In this document: positions 9,037 through 18,313 of the stretch, piece by piece
Position numbering within the stretch: the first letter of the stretch is position 1
Layout: every line of letters starts with the position of its first letter
Source: Canibacter sp052085365
GTDB lineage: Bacteria; Actinomycetota; Actinomycetes; Actinomycetales; Microbacteriaceae
Length of the DNA stretch: 64,000 nt
Assembly (NCBI GenBank): GCA_052085365.1
Contig: JBQDFP010000011.1
Location: 15,291-79,290 of the forward strand
Direction of reading: 5' to 3'
Made by a program: the position numbers and the translations under genes
Notes under the pieces: model-generated
What the model saw: the letters and a program-made list of their open reading frames with translations, nothing else
Database searches by the model: none
What the model was told of the DNA's origin: nothing

Positions 9037-10263
9037 ATGGTGACTGCAGAAAACAATATTTCCTGGGGACGAGTCGATGAAGACGGCACAGTGTATGTGC
9101 GTGAGTCCGATGGTGAACGAGCTGTGGGACAGTACCCCGACAGCACACCCGAAGAAGCGCTCGCATACTTTGCTCGTAAATTTGAAGACCTAGAAGGCCA
9201 GGTCACGCTTCTCGAAGCACGAATAGCTCGTGGCACAGCTACCGGAAATGTAACCGAAAGCGTTGCCAAACTTCAGGCACAGCTTGAGACCCCCACAGCA
9301 GTTGGGGACATTGAGTCACTTCGAACTCGCGTCACGAAGTTAACCAGCAAAGCTAACGAATTTAGCGAGCAGCAACGTCAAGAACGTGAACAGGCGAAGC
9401 AAGAAGCATTAGCTGAGCGTGAACGCATCGCTGCCGAGGCAGAAGCTCTTGCGGCACAGCCTGAAGAGCAAATTCGTTGGAAAGATACTGGGCAAGCGTT
9501 TCAGGACTTGTTCGAGCAATGGCAAAATTCTCAGCGTCAGGGGCCACAAGTGCCGAAAGCTCAGGCTGATGTCCTGTGGAAGCGCTTCCGTACAGCGCGA
9601 CAAACATTTGACTCAGCGCGCCGGCAACATTTTGCTCGCATGGATCAAAATAATAAAGAAGTGAAAGCCCGGAAAGAAAAAATTATTGCCCAGGCTGAAG
9701 CTCTGAGTTCTCAAGGTGCCGATGGTATCCCGTCGTACCGTCGCCTTCTCGATGAGTGGAAAGCCGCGGGCCGTGCAAACCGGAAAACCGACGATCAGCT
9801 TTGGGCGAGATTCAAATCCGCCGGTGACGTGCTCTACGGCGCGAAAGCAGCAGAGCAGGCCGTCGTCGACGAAGAATATCGAGAAAACCTTGTCAAAAAG
9901 GAAGCCCTCCTCGATGAAGCAGAGTCTCTCCTGAAGGAGACAGATTTTAAAAAAGCACGCGCGAAACTCACTGAGTACCAAATCCAATGGGACGACCTTG
10001 GCCGGGTGCCACGTGACTCACTACGACAAGTAGAAAATCGCATGAGAGCGATCGAGACTCATGTGAAGGCTCTAGAAGACGCCCACTGGCGCGAGACGGA
10101 TCCCGAAACGAAGGCGCGCAGTGAGGGTCTTCGTGGTCAGCTTGAGGCTTCAATCCAAGAGCTTGAAACCGAAATCTCCCAGGCAAAGAGCGAAGCGGAC
10201 AAAAAAACTGCTCAAGACAAACTTGACACGCAGAAATCGTGGCTTGCGGCTCTGAACGACTAA
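9037..10263 (+). CDS. DUF349 domain-containing protein
   Basis: A 408-residue, highly charged and largely coiled-coil protein. After an N-terminal part of about 65 residues, with ISWGRVDEDGTVYV and a YPDSTPEEALAYFARKFEDLE segment, there are several DUF349 repeats, recognisable by repeating W-K-x(n)-W-x-RF patterns (LFEQWQN...LWKRFR, LLDEWKAAGR...LWARFK, YQIQWDDLGR). The last 40 residues are again a charged helix. The family is widespread next to rel in actinobacteria; its biochemical role is not established. No membrane segment or signal peptide. A GC-rich hairpin follows. Start ATG 9037, with an adjacent GTG at 9040; the Shine-Dalgarno is weak. Confidence 0.85.
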   Translation: MVTAENNISWGRVDEDGTVYVRESDGERAVGQYPDSTPEEALAYFARKFEDLEGQVTLLEARIARGTATGNVTESVAKLQAQLETPTAVGDIESLRTRVTKLTSKANEFSEQQRQEREQAKQEALAERERIAAEAEALAAQPEEQIRWKDTGQAFQDLFEQWQNSQRQGPQVPKAQADVLWKRFRTARQTFDSARRQHFARMDQNNKEVKARKEKIIAQAEALSSQGADGIPSYRRLLDEWKAAGRANRKTDDQLWARFKSAGDVLYGAKAAEQAVVDEEYRENLVKKEALLDEAESLLKETDFKKARAKLTEYQIQWDDLGRVPRDSLRQVENRMRAIETHVKALEDAHWRETDPETKARSEGLRGQLEASIQELETEISQAKSEADKKTAQDKLDTQKSWLAALND

Positions 10264-10278
10264 ATTTTTGAGTTTCTG

Positions 10279-10313
10279 GACTGGCCTGTGGGGGTGCATC
10301 TCGCGGGCCAGTC
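10279..10313 (+). terminator. Hairpin terminator after the DUF349 gene
   Basis: GACTGGCC pairs with GGCCAGTC, extended by four more pairs including two G-U, around an 11-base loop. It starts 16 bases after the stop. The following T-run is weak (GCTTCTC), so termination efficiency is uncertain. Confidence 0.6.
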
Positions 10314-10389
10314 GCTTCTCAACGTTTGGGTTATCCACAGGAATAAGATTTTTTCCTGGCGCGCTTGGTTTTCTACCAAACTATTGATC

Positions 10390-10944
10390 ATGCGTCCCCC
10401 TCGAATTGATCTTTTACCTCCCGCTATTCGGTCTGCCGAGCGCCTTCACGGAACATTCGTGCCGTGCGGGCCTGGTCTGCGACCAGTTGGTTGGCCAGAT
10501 GCTCCGGCAATCCGTCGCATTGCAGTTGCAGATATGCTTCCTCGTCAACTGATTGCAAGTAACCTCACTGCCGCATGGATCTGGATGTCCGCTCGCAATC
10601 CGGGCAAACCTCTGCGTGCAATTCAACAACCTTCCACGCGTAATGGCTTCCGTGCAGGGAGATCCTTAATGGACGTTGTGTACGTTCGCCATCAACGAAT
10701 CACACGTGAAGATGTTGCCATGTTTGATGACCTTGGAGTGACAACTCCCTATAGAACAGTTCTCGACCTCTTGAGAGATCCCGAAAGATTCGATGTGCCC
10801 TGCCAGGTGGCATGTCGTCTCCTCTTTAGGCGTTACCAAGGAATCGCGCGCCAGGTCGTCTGCACCATTCAGGAAGCGCGACATCCGCAGCGGCCGATTT
10901 CCCGTGAACGCCTTGCGAAGCTTATTTCAGTCCCGAGACCTTAA
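10390..10944 (+). CDS. Protein resembling the AbiEi-type antitoxin C-terminal domain, no toxin partner seen
   Basis: 184 residues from ATG 10390 (the open frame begins earlier, but the ATG gives a normal N terminus). I recognise only part: a segment with NLTAAWIW near residue 57, MDVVYVRHQRITREDV near residue 94 and LGVTTPYRTVLDLLRDP near residue 115, which matches the pattern of AbiEi-family proteins in actinobacteria (a shared-site domain before a conserved T-x-x-RT-x-x-DL). The usual N-terminal winged helix is not evident and no AbiEii-type nucleotidyltransferase lies nearby, so a working toxin-antitoxin pair is not supported here. The C terminus is basic. The stop codon shares TTAA with the stop of the convergent rel gene. 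Family call moderate, function unknown. Confidence 0.55.
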   Translation: MRPPRIDLLPPAIRSAERLHGTFVPCGPGLRPVGWPDAPAIRRIAVADMLPRQLIASNLTAAWIWMSARNPGKPLRAIQQPSTRNGFRAGRSLMDVVYVRHQRITREDVAMFDDLGVTTPYRTVLDLLRDPERFDVPCQVACRLLFRRYQGIARQVVCTIQEARHPQRPISRERLAKLISVPRP

Positions 10945-13193
10945 ACCGTGTGTACCCGGTACACATCGTAAACGCCATCAATCTGACGTACTGCATTCAG
11001 CACACCATCTAGGTGGGAAGTGTTCGCCATTTCGAAGACGAATCTACTGACAGCGAGCCGCGACGTAGAGGTGTGTACTGACGCAGAAAGAATGTTGACA
11101 TGATGTTCAGACAGCGAACGCGTCACGTCAGAAAGCAGACCTGAACGGTCCAGCGCTTCTACTTGGATATGCACCAAGAACAGACTCTTCGACGTCGGCG
11201 CCCATTCCACGTCGACAAGGCGCTCGTTTTGCGATTTCAATGCTTCGAAGTTTTTACAGTCGGTTCGGTGCACCGAAACACCATGACCCTTGGTGATGAA
11301 TCCTTGAATCTCATCCCCCGGAACTGGAGTACAGCATTTTGCTAGTTTCACCAATATATCCGTAGCGCCTTTAACAACAACGCCACTTGAGGATGACGAA
11401 GACTGCTTTGATGTGATCGTCGCGGTTGAAGAGTCCAACGCAGATGAATCGGTCGCTTCATCTTTCATCAAGATGGCTTGAACCTTTTCAATCACTGACT
11501 GAGCGGACACATGGCCCTCGCCAACTCCCGCGTACAGGCCAGTAACATCGGCATAGTGCAGTTGCAGCGCTACCTGTTGGATAGCTTCGGACTGCATGAT
11601 TCGCTGAAGTGGAAGGTTTTGTTTCCGCAGCGCTTTAGATATCTCTTCCTTACCGGTTTCCGATGCAACGTCACGACGTTCCTTCGTGAACCATTGACGT
11701 ATTTTTGTTTGGGCACGCTTACTCTTGACGAAACTCAGCCAGTCATGCTTCGGACCAGCGTTTTCTTCTTTACTTGTGAAGACTTCAACAACATCACCGT
11801 TTTTGAGCTTAGTTTCCAGCGGCATGAGCCGTCCATTGACGCGAGCGCCCATGGTGCGATGTCCTACTTCGGTATGCACTGCATAGGCAAAGTCAACTGG
11901 AGTACCACCATCCGGTAGCCCAATGACTCGGCCCTTAGGGGTAAACGCATACACTTCTTTTGCGCCAATTTCGAAGCGAAGCGCATCGAGAAACTCAGTC
12001 GGATCATCAGTCTCAGCTTGCCAGTCATTGATATGCACGAGCCACGCCATATCATCTGCACCCATGGCTTTCTGGTCGCCGCCACCTTGCTTATATTTCC
12101 AGTGTGCGGCAACACCATACTCTGCCCGCTGGTGCATTTCGTGCGTACGGATTTGAATCTCGACCGCTCGACCGTCCGGCCCTATGACCGTCGTGTGCAA
12201 TGACTGATACAAGTTGAATTTTGGAGTGGCGATGTAGTCTTTGAAACGGCCCGGAATTGGTGTCCAGCGGGCATGTACCGCACCAAGCACTGCGTAGCAA
12301 TCGCGAATAGTATCCACGAGTACTCGAATACCAACGAGATCATAGATATCGTCAAAATCACGGCCACGCACCACCATCTTTTGATAGATGGAGTACAGCT
12401 CTTTGGGGCGCCCGGTAACTTCACCACGAATTCTTGAACCCTGCAGATCCCCTTGAATCGACCGCGTAACCTGACTCACGATTTCTTCACGTTTCGGGTT
12501 GCGTTGGGTGACGAGGTTTTCGATTTCGGTGTAGAGCTTCGGTTTGAGCACGGCAAACGACAGATCTTCGAGCTCAGTCTTCATCGACTGAATACCAAGG
12601 CGATGAGCCAACGGCGCATATATTTCTAGCGTCTCTTGTGCTTTCGCACGCGCTTTTTCGACGGGCATAAAGCCCCAAGTACGTGCATTGTGGAGACGGT
12701 CTGCCAGTTTAATCACGAGGACCCGGATGTCCTTCGTCATCGCAACAACCATTTTGCGAACGGTCTCTGCTTGAGCAGAATCTCCGTACTTCACTTTGTC
12801 GAGTTTGGTGACACCATCAACAAGCAGGGCAATTTCTGAGCCAAATGATTCGGTAAGTTGATCGAGCGAATACTCTGTATCTTCAACAGTGTCGTGCAAC
12901 AGCCCCGCTGCAATCACTACAGGCGCGACGCCCAAATTTGCGAGAATCTGAGCGACGGCGATCGGGTGACTAATGTACGGCTCACCGCTGCGACGCTGCT
13001 GACCCCGATGTGCTCGCTCAGCAACTACATATGCACGTTGGATCACCGAGACATCTGCTTTAGGGTGAGTGTTCCGTACCGTTTTTAGTACAGAATCCAG
13101 CGCACCTGGCGTACTTGAACGCGTAAAAACGCGTGGCACGAGTCTACGGAAGGGACTCCCGGTAGACGACTGATGCATGTCTTGGTTAGCCAC
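10941..13193 (-). CDS. relA: Bifunctional (p)ppGpp synthetase/hydrolase Rel
   Basis: Makes and degrades the stringent-response alarmone. 750 residues hold all expected domains: HD hydrolase with LLHDTVEDTEYS (H100, D101), synthetase with RFKDYIATPKFNLYQSLHTT near residue 325, TGS domain beginning VYAFTPKGRVIGLP near residue 415, a zinc-finger/RIS region with CCTPVPGDEIQGF and a C-terminal ACT domain (about 675-750). Both catalytic centres look intact, as in the single Rel of actinobacteria. Start ATG 13193 has AGGAGG upstream. It follows secF by 54 bases. Its stop interlocks with that of the convergent AbiEi-like gene, with no terminator between. The name rel or relA is used for the same bifunctional enzyme. 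Confidence 0.97.
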   Translation of the reverse strand: MANQDMHQSSTGSPFRRLVPRVFTRSSTPGALDSVLKTVRNTHPKADVSVIQRAYVVAERAHRGQQRRSGEPYISHPIAVAQILANLGVAPVVIAAGLLHDTVEDTEYSLDQLTESFGSEIALLVDGVTKLDKVKYGDSAQAETVRKMVVAMTKDIRVLVIKLADRLHNARTWGFMPVEKARAKAQETLEIYAPLAHRLGIQSMKTELEDLSFAVLKPKLYTEIENLVTQRNPKREEIVSQVTRSIQGDLQGSRIRGEVTGRPKELYSIYQKMVVRGRDFDDIYDLVGIRVLVDTIRDCYAVLGAVHARWTPIPGRFKDYIATPKFNLYQSLHTTVIGPDGRAVEIQIRTHEMHQRAEYGVAAHWKYKQGGGDQKAMGADDMAWLVHINDWQAETDDPTEFLDALRFEIGAKEVYAFTPKGRVIGLPDGGTPVDFAYAVHTEVGHRTMGARVNGRLMPLETKLKNGDVVEVFTSKEENAGPKHDWLSFVKSKRAQTKIRQWFTKERRDVASETGKEEISKALRKQNLPLQRIMQSEAIQQVALQLHYADVTGLYAGVGEGHVSAQSVIEKVQAILMKDEATDSSALDSSTATITSKQSSSSSSGVVVKGATDILVKLAKCCTPVPGDEIQGFITKGHGVSVHRTDCKNFEALKSQNERLVDVEWAPTSKSLFLVHIQVEALDRSGLLSDVTRSLSEHHVNILSASVHTSTSRLAVSRFVFEMANTSHLDGVLNAVRQIDGVYDVYRVHTV

Positions 13194-13247
13194 GGCGCAT
13201 ACCTCCTAATGAAAGAACGTTACACCACGCAGCCCTGGGTGAGCGCT

Positions 13248-14285
13248 CTATGCAAGAGATTCGGACGAAGTTTCTTCGTTCTCACTTTCGACCGCGTCGT
13301 GCACGTCACGGCCTTCAAGAATCTTCTTATCGTGCGCCACAATTTTCGGTTCATTACGCCTGAGCTGAACATATACTGGCGCTGCAATAAAGATCGTGGA
13401 ATAGGCACCTACGAGAATACCAATAAACAGTGCAAGTGAAATATCTCGCAGCGTTCCTGCACCAAGAATGAAGGCACCAATAAACAGAATCGCGGCAACA
13501 GGAAGCAAGGCCACAACTGAAGTGTTGATGGAACGCACGAGCGTCTGGTTCACAGCCAGGTTGACCGCCTCACCAAAAGTACGTCGTCCCCCCATTTCAC
13601 TATCGGTCGTATTCTCACGGATCTTATCGAAAACAACGACTGTATCGTAGAGCGAATAGCCGAGAATCGTGAGGAAACCGATCATCGCGGCAGGAGTGAT
13701 TTCAAACCCAGACAGTCCATACACACCTGCGGTAATAATGAGGTCGTGTCCAAGCGCAGTAATTGCTGCAAGAGACATCTTCCACGTTCTGAAGTACACC
13801 GCCATCACTGCCGCAGCAAAAACTACGAATACAATGAGCGCAATAACGGCTTGGCGGGTGACATCTTGGCCCCACACTGCACCAATAAATGATGCCGTTA
13901 CTTCTGTCTCCTCAACGTTGTAAGCCTGAGCTAACGCCTCTCGCAATTCAGTTGACTGCTCAGACTCGAGCTGTTCTGTCTGGACCTGAACGTCCGTTTG
14001 TCCAACAAGAGTCACGCGCGGGGCACTGTTTGGCAAGACCTCTTCAACAGCCTTAACCGCCACGTCCTGGTCACGGTTTCCGTCAGCTCCAACATGTACT
14101 TGGAATTGACTTCCCCCTGAGAACTCAATGCCGAAGTGGAATCCTCCACGAAGGATCGGGCCAACAATCGCGATCAGAATGAGTATCGCCGCGATCGCAT
14201 ACCACGTCTTGCGCTTACCAATGAAATCGATGGAGGTTTCGCCGGTGTAGAGGGCGTTGCCAAATTGACCAAATGAGCGTGCCAT
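13248..14285 (-). CDS. secF: Protein translocase subunit SecF
   Basis: Partner of SecD in the proton-driven complex that helps pull proteins across the membrane after SecA. 345 residues with six expected membrane helices: the first at about 29-46, followed by the FGIEFSGGSQFQV motif, then a periplasmic-type domain, then helices in the second half including the AAMIGFLTILGYSLYDTVVVFDKIREN signature region near residue 195. The C terminus is a charged tail of about 40 residues. Start ATG with GGAGGG upstream; secD ends two bases before. Part of the yajC-secD-secF group. Confidence 0.97.
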   Translation of the reverse strand: MARSFGQFGNALYTGETSIDFIGKRKTWYAIAAILILIAIVGPILRGGFHFGIEFSGGSQFQVHVGADGNRDQDVAVKAVEEVLPNSAPRVTLVGQTDVQVQTEQLESEQSTELREALAQAYNVEETEVTASFIGAVWGQDVTRQAVIALIVFVVFAAAVMAVYFRTWKMSLAAITALGHDLIITAGVYGLSGFEITPAAMIGFLTILGYSLYDTVVVFDKIRENTTDSEMGGRRTFGEAVNLAVNQTLVRSINTSVVALLPVAAILFIGAFILGAGTLRDISLALFIGILVGAYSTIFIAAPVYVQLRRNEPKIVAHDKKILEGRDVHDAVESENEETSSESLA

Positions 14286-14287
14286 AG

Positions 14288-16072
14288 TTAGCCCTCCTGC
14301 TTTTCATTTGCTGCCGCAGCTTTTCGTTCGGCAATTGTTTGCCGTCGTTGCGCCTCCTTGGAACTACCTACCTGACGACGCTGCTCCTTACGAGATGTGG
14401 GCGCCGGAGCCCGAAATTGGGCACGCCCGCGATATACCGCACCCAGCTGTCTTGGGTCGAGGCCTGAGAGTTTATGTCCGCCGCCCCAGAACCGGGTACG
14501 CGCAATAAACGTCATCATCGGGTGGGTGAACAGCGTAACTACTAACAGGTCAACGATGGTTGTCAGCCCAAGAGTGAACGCAAATCCACGAACGTTACCA
14601 ATTGAGAGGATGAACAAGATAGCGGCCGCGAGGAAGTTGATTCCGTCAGAAGCCAAAATAGTCTGTATTGCACGTTTCCAGCCGTGCTCTACAGCGTTTT
14701 CTAACTTAAACCCGTCACGTACTGCGTCACGTATTCGTTCGAAGTACACAATAAAACTGTCGGCAGTAATACCGATCGATACAATGATGCCCGCCACGCC
14801 GGCCAATGAAAGTCGATACCCCTGTCGCCAGGAAAGCAAGACCAATAACAGGTAGGTCAGGACGGCCGCCATTGCCAACGACGCAATGGTCAAAGAACCG
14901 AGCGCACGATATTGGAACAATGAGTAAACGACCACGAGCATCAGACCGATGAGACCGGCGATGAGGCCCGCCTGAAGTTGGTTAGTGCCTAACGTTGCCG
15001 AAATGTCTTCCTGACTTTGAACGGTGAAGCTCATGGGCAGCGCACCGTACTTCAGCTGATCGGCAGTGGTCTGGGCTTCTTCTTCGGTGAAGTCACCAGT
15101 AATTTGAGGGCGTCCATCAAGAATTTGACCATTCATTCGAGGCGCCGAGAGGACGTGTCCGTCAATGACGAATGCAAACTGGTTCAGTGGTTCTTGCGCA
15201 CCGAACATGCGCTGGCTAATCTCACCAAACTGCTTCGTTCCATCGCTGTCAAGTTCAATATTGACAGCCCACTTTCCTGTTGAAGCACCTGACTGTGTGG
15301 TCTCGACACCTGCGCTGGCGTCTTTAATCGCGTCTCCGGTCATTTCGACCGGTCCGAGAATATATTTGACCGCGCCGGTCTGATCACAGCTCAGAAGCGG
15401 GCGGTCCTCAGGAGCGTCCCCTGCCTCAAGCGCCTCGTCAGAATCGCAAGTAAAGTTGGTGAACTTCTCGGCTAATGCAGGCGTGACCCAGTCCTGCGTA
15501 CCGGCTTCTTCAGGAAGCGGATCAGGGTATAGGTCCGATTGCTCATCAGTCTCAGCATCTGCATCAGAGTCATCAGCTGACTCCGCCGATTCGTCTGTGA
15601 CAGGGTCGCCCTCTTCGGCTGCCCCAGCCTCTTCTGACGAGTTTGCCTCGTCTGCGCTGTCAGGGGCGCTCTGATTCCCCTGCGCGACGGCAAGTACTGG
15701 ACGGAAATCGAGTCGCGCCGATGCCTCAATTCGGCGCAGTGTTTCCTCATCAGCCTTTCCCGGTATAGATACGGAGATATTGTCGCCGCCCATTGTGCTG
15801 ATCTCAGCTTCAGACACTCCGGAAGCATCGACACGTTGGCGAATGATTGACAGCGCCTGCTGTACTTGTTCTCCCGACACTGCCTCGCCGTCCGTGGTTT
15901 TCGGCGATAGCAGGATTTGAGTTCCACCCTGAAGATCAAGTGCCAGTTTCGGGGTCAACGTGGCTTCGCCACGTACCAACCCAATGGAAATCACGCCTAC
16001 GAGGGCAACAATAATGACTCCCAAAAAGGTGAGAGACTTACGTGCCTTACGTGCTGCTGGAGAAGCCGCCAC
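14288..16072 (-). CDS. secD: Protein translocase subunit SecD with a large acidic insert
   Basis: Membrane subunit of the SecDF complex. Seen: N-terminal helix at about 13-33, LALDLQGGTQILL near residue 43, the P1 region, then five membrane helices in the C-terminal part with GVAGIIVSIGITADSFIVYFERIRD near residue 430. Between about residues 131 and 196 there is a low-complexity stretch dominated by Asp, Glu, Ser and Ala. It replaces the short linker of the extracytoplasmic domain and is expected outside the membrane. The basic C-terminal tail is typical of actinobacteria. Start GTG 16072. Genes secD and secF are separated by two bases. Confidence 0.96.
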   Translation of the reverse strand: MAASPAARKARKSLTFLGVIIVALVGVISIGLVRGEATLTPKLALDLQGGTQILLSPKTTDGEAVSGEQVQQALSIIRQRVDASGVSEAEISTMGGDNISVSIPGKADEETLRRIEASARLDFRPVLAVAQGNQSAPDSADEANSSEEAGAAEEGDPVTDESAESADDSDADAETDEQSDLYPDPLPEEAGTQDWVTPALAEKFTNFTCDSDEALEAGDAPEDRPLLSCDQTGAVKYILGPVEMTGDAIKDASAGVETTQSGASTGKWAVNIELDSDGTKQFGEISQRMFGAQEPLNQFAFVIDGHVLSAPRMNGQILDGRPQITGDFTEEEAQTTADQLKYGALPMSFTVQSQEDISATLGTNQLQAGLIAGLIGLMLVVVYSLFQYRALGSLTIASLAMAAVLTYLLLVLLSWRQGYRLSLAGVAGIIVSIGITADSFIVYFERIRDAVRDGFKLENAVEHGWKRAIQTILASDGINFLAAAILFILSIGNVRGFAFTLGLTTIVDLLVVTLFTHPMMTFIARTRFWGGGHKLSGLDPRQLGAVYRGRAQFRAPAPTSRKEQRRQVGSSKEAQRRQTIAERKAAAANEKQEG

Positions 16073-16131
16073 TGCGTAAACCGCTTTCTATCTATCGAGC
16101 CGTGCTCCACGGCCTATACCCAGGTAGTTAT

Positions 16132-16599
16132 TTAGCGTGACTCGTCCGAGTCAGTGTCGCCTGGTTCTGTGCCGTTTTCTTCGTTTGACGGAACATCCAG
16201 TTCGTCACTCTGATCGTTAGCGATTCCTTCGGTCGGTTCGCTCAAGCCAGTTGGTTCTTCTTCGGCTGCGGAGATAATGCGCTCACCGAATTCTGGATCA
16301 TCATCTGGCGCAAGGACAGGCTCGTCATCAGCTGCGTCAACAGGTGTGGGTACAACCTGCGAAATAGCCTGCATGTGAACATCGAATGTCGCGGTGCCGC
16401 TTTCGATGGTCGCGCGGTTATTTTCTTCATCAACATTGAGAATCGTGCCGTAAATGCCCGATCCAAGCATGACTTCAACCCCGGGACGCATGCTCTCACG
16501 TAATTCTTGCTGAGCCCGCTGGCGCTTCTTTCCATTTCGGAACATGAAGAAAATCAGTACCACAACGGCCAAGATCATTACTATTGAGAGCGGGTCCAC
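16132..16599 (-). CDS. yajC: Preprotein translocase subunit YajC
   Basis: Small accessory subunit of the SecDF-YajC complex. From GTG 16599 the protein has 155 residues: a hydrophobic helix at about 5-20, the basic MFRNGKKRQRAQQELRESM segment, then the YajC core with PGVEVMLGSGIYGTIL. The last 65 or so residues are very acidic (runs of Asp, Glu and Pro) and longer than in most homologues. The frame is open to an ATG at 16686, but that would overlap ruvB, while the GTG has GAAAGGA at correct spacing, so the short form is preferred. It lies 48 bases after ruvB. Confidence 0.9.
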   Translation of the reverse strand: MDPLSIVMILAVVVLIFFMFRNGKKRQRAQQELRESMRPGVEVMLGSGIYGTILNVDEENNRATIESGTATFDVHMQAISQVVPTPVDAADDEPVLAPDDDPEFGERIISAAEEEPTGLSEPTEGIANDQSDELDVPSNEENGTEPGDTDSDESR

Positions 16600-16646
16600 T
16601 GAACGGGTCCTTTCGATAAAACGTACAAAAAGAGGCAACCCTGCAA

Positions 16647-17645
16647 CTATACGCCATTCGGCTGGGCTAACCCTAGAGTCTCCCATGCGAGGTTTGTCGC
16701 GGTGCGACCTCGCGGCGTTCGTGTGAGCAGACCGACTCGGACGAGAAACGGTTCAACAACCGCTTCAATTGTTTCTGCTTCTTCGCCTACAGACACGGCA
16801 AGAGTAGAAAGACCGACTGGGCCTCCCCCAAAGCGTGTAATTACCGCATTTAAAACTTCTCTATCGAGTCGATCGAGTCCGCGCTCGTCCACATCATACA
16901 ATTTGAGGGCCGCTTGGACCGTCTCATGGTCCCCGCCTTGGTCGTGCACGAGTGAGTAATCTCGTACCCGACGCAAGAGTCGGTTTGCGATTCTGGGTGT
17001 GCCCCGTGAACGTGATGCGATTTCTCGTATCGCGGGATCGACGAGACCAAAATCAAGCAATTGGGATGCTCGGTGCACAACCTGCTCAAGTTCTTCGTCC
17101 TCATAAAACTCGAGGTGTGCGGTGAAGCCGAATCTGTCTCGTAGCGGGTTGGGCAGCAAGCCCGATCGAGTTGTCGCGCCAACAAGAGTAAATGGGGCAA
17201 TTTCAAGTGGAATTGAGGTCGCACCAGCGCCCTTACCGACCATGATGTCAACTTTAAAGTCTTCCATCGCCAGGTACAGCATTTCTTCGGCGCTACGAGC
17301 CATTCGATGTATTTCGTCAATGAACAAAATCTCACCGGGGGTCAGCGCTGAAAGAACTGCTGCAAGGTCACCGGCATGCTGAATTGCTGGTCCCGATGTC
17401 TGATGCAGAGGTTTGTCGAGCTCAGCAGCCACAATCATGGACAGTGTCGTCTTGCCCAGTCCTGGCGGTCCCGCTAGGAGAATATGGTCAGGAGTTCTAT
17501 TCTGCATTTGCGCAGCCTGTAGCAGGAGCCGCAGCTGTTCTCGCACTTTCCGCTGTCCAACAAACTCATCAAGGGTGGAAGGACGCAGCGCACCTTCATA
17601 GCTCAATTCTGAGTCTGTGACCCGTGGCGAGAGTTCGTCAGTCAT
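16647..17645 (-). CDS. ruvB: Holliday junction branch migration DNA helicase RuvB
   Basis: Hexameric AAA+ motor of branch migration. 332 residues from ATG 17645: Walker A GPPGLGKTT at 59-67, Walker B ILFIDEIHRM near residue 110, sensor GATTRSGLLPNPLRDRFG near residue 155 and the arginine-rich C-terminal winged helix with TPRGRTAT near the end. The open frame extends 42 codons upstream in ruvA, but the ATG overlaps the ruvA stop as ATGA and has a GTGGAAAG Shine-Dalgarno, so the short form is right. yajC follows. Confidence 0.97.
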   Translation of the reverse strand: MTDELSPRVTDSELSYEGALRPSTLDEFVGQRKVREQLRLLLQAAQMQNRTPDHILLAGPPGLGKTTLSMIVAAELDKPLHQTSGPAIQHAGDLAAVLSALTPGEILFIDEIHRMARSAEEMLYLAMEDFKVDIMVGKGAGATSIPLEIAPFTLVGATTRSGLLPNPLRDRFGFTAHLEFYEDEELEQVVHRASQLLDFGLVDPAIREIASRSRGTPRIANRLLRRVRDYSLVHDQGGDHETVQAALKLYDVDERGLDRLDREVLNAVITRFGGGPVGLSTLAVSVGEEAETIEAVVEPFLVRVGLLTRTPRGRTATNLAWETLGLAQPNGV

Positions 17646-18262
17646 GACTTTCCACCCCGAACTGGTTTCTGTAGCAGCGATAGCGCAGCGCGCAAAAGCG
17701 CTGCAGCATCGTCTGGGGCACCCGCTTCTTGAGCGTCGAGCACGGCCTGGGCCGCATCCTGTTCTGGCCACCCAAGCCCGGTAAGTCCGGTAATTACTTG
17801 AACGGATGTGGCGTCGGTAGACGTTTCGACACGAGCATTACTGTCACGCTGGGTCAAGATAATGTGGTCGAGTTTACCGGCGAGTGACACCATGATGAGT
17901 TTCGCGGTTTTTGGTCCAATACCGCTGACTTTGCGAAATGGTTTGTCATCTTCAGTTGAGACGGCGTGAGCGATGTCGGCTGGTGTCAGAGTGGAGAGCA
18001 CGCCCAACGCGCTGCGGGGCCCGACGCCGGAAACACCGAGCAAAATGTTGAACATATCAAGTGCTTCGACGCTGTCAAAACCATACAGAGTCAGCGAGTC
18101 TTCCCGTGGCACCAATTGTGTCTGTAGAGAGACATGGTCTCCAGGATGGATAGTTGTCGAAAGGTCTGTTGGTACTTCTGCTCGAATACCCAACCCTGAT
18201 AGATCGACAACTACCCACCCGGAACCTGTGGCCAGCACGGGCCCTCGTAGCGAAGAGATCAC
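17642..18262 (-). CDS. ruvA: Holliday junction branch migration complex subunit RuvA
   Basis: Tetrameric junction-binding partner of RuvB. 206 residues: OB-fold domain starting MISSLRGPV, the HhH segment LLGVSGVGPRSALGVLS near residue 75, the second HhH KVSGIGPKTAKLIMVSL near residue 110, and the C-terminal domain that contacts RuvB. The start is GTG 18262. There is no convincing Shine-Dalgarno, but TAGGGT sits six bases before it, suggesting a leaderless transcript. ruvC, which normally lies directly upstream, is absent; leuA takes that place 51 bases away. Resolution would need a ruvC elsewhere or RuvX. Confidence 0.96.
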   Translation of the reverse strand: MISSLRGPVLATGSGWVVVDLSGLGIRAEVPTDLSTTIHPGDHVSLQTQLVPREDSLTLYGFDSVEALDMFNILLGVSGVGPRSALGVLSTLTPADIAHAVSTEDDKPFRKVSGIGPKTAKLIMVSLAGKLDHIILTQRDSNARVETSTDATSVQVITGLTGLGWPEQDAAQAVLDAQEAGAPDDAAALLRAALSLLQKPVRGGKS

Positions 18263-18268
18263 ACCGCT

Positions 18269-18274
18269 ACCCTA
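18269..18274 (-). promoter_or_regulatory. -10 hexamer TAGGGT, ruvA (leaderless pattern)
   Basis: TAGGGT, six bases, then the ruvA GTG. The spacing puts the transcription start at the start codon. One of eight identical arrangements in this window. Confidence 0.5.
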
Positions 18275-18313
18275 TCGGCGACCACTGACAAACTGGCGCA
18301 ACTCCTGTGGTGT

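Noticed and set aside
10331..10339. DnaA-box consensus TTATCCACA upstream of the AbiEi-like gene
   Set aside because: A single nine-base match; about 0.5 is expected by chance on both strands of a 64 kb window, and no second box, AT-rich unwinding region or dnaA/dnaN gene is near, so it is not an origin.
16647..17771. RuvB with a 42-residue N-terminal extension
   Set aside because: The extension is out-of-frame ruvA sequence rich in Arg and Cys; the ATGA overlap and Shine-Dalgarno at 17645 give the true start.
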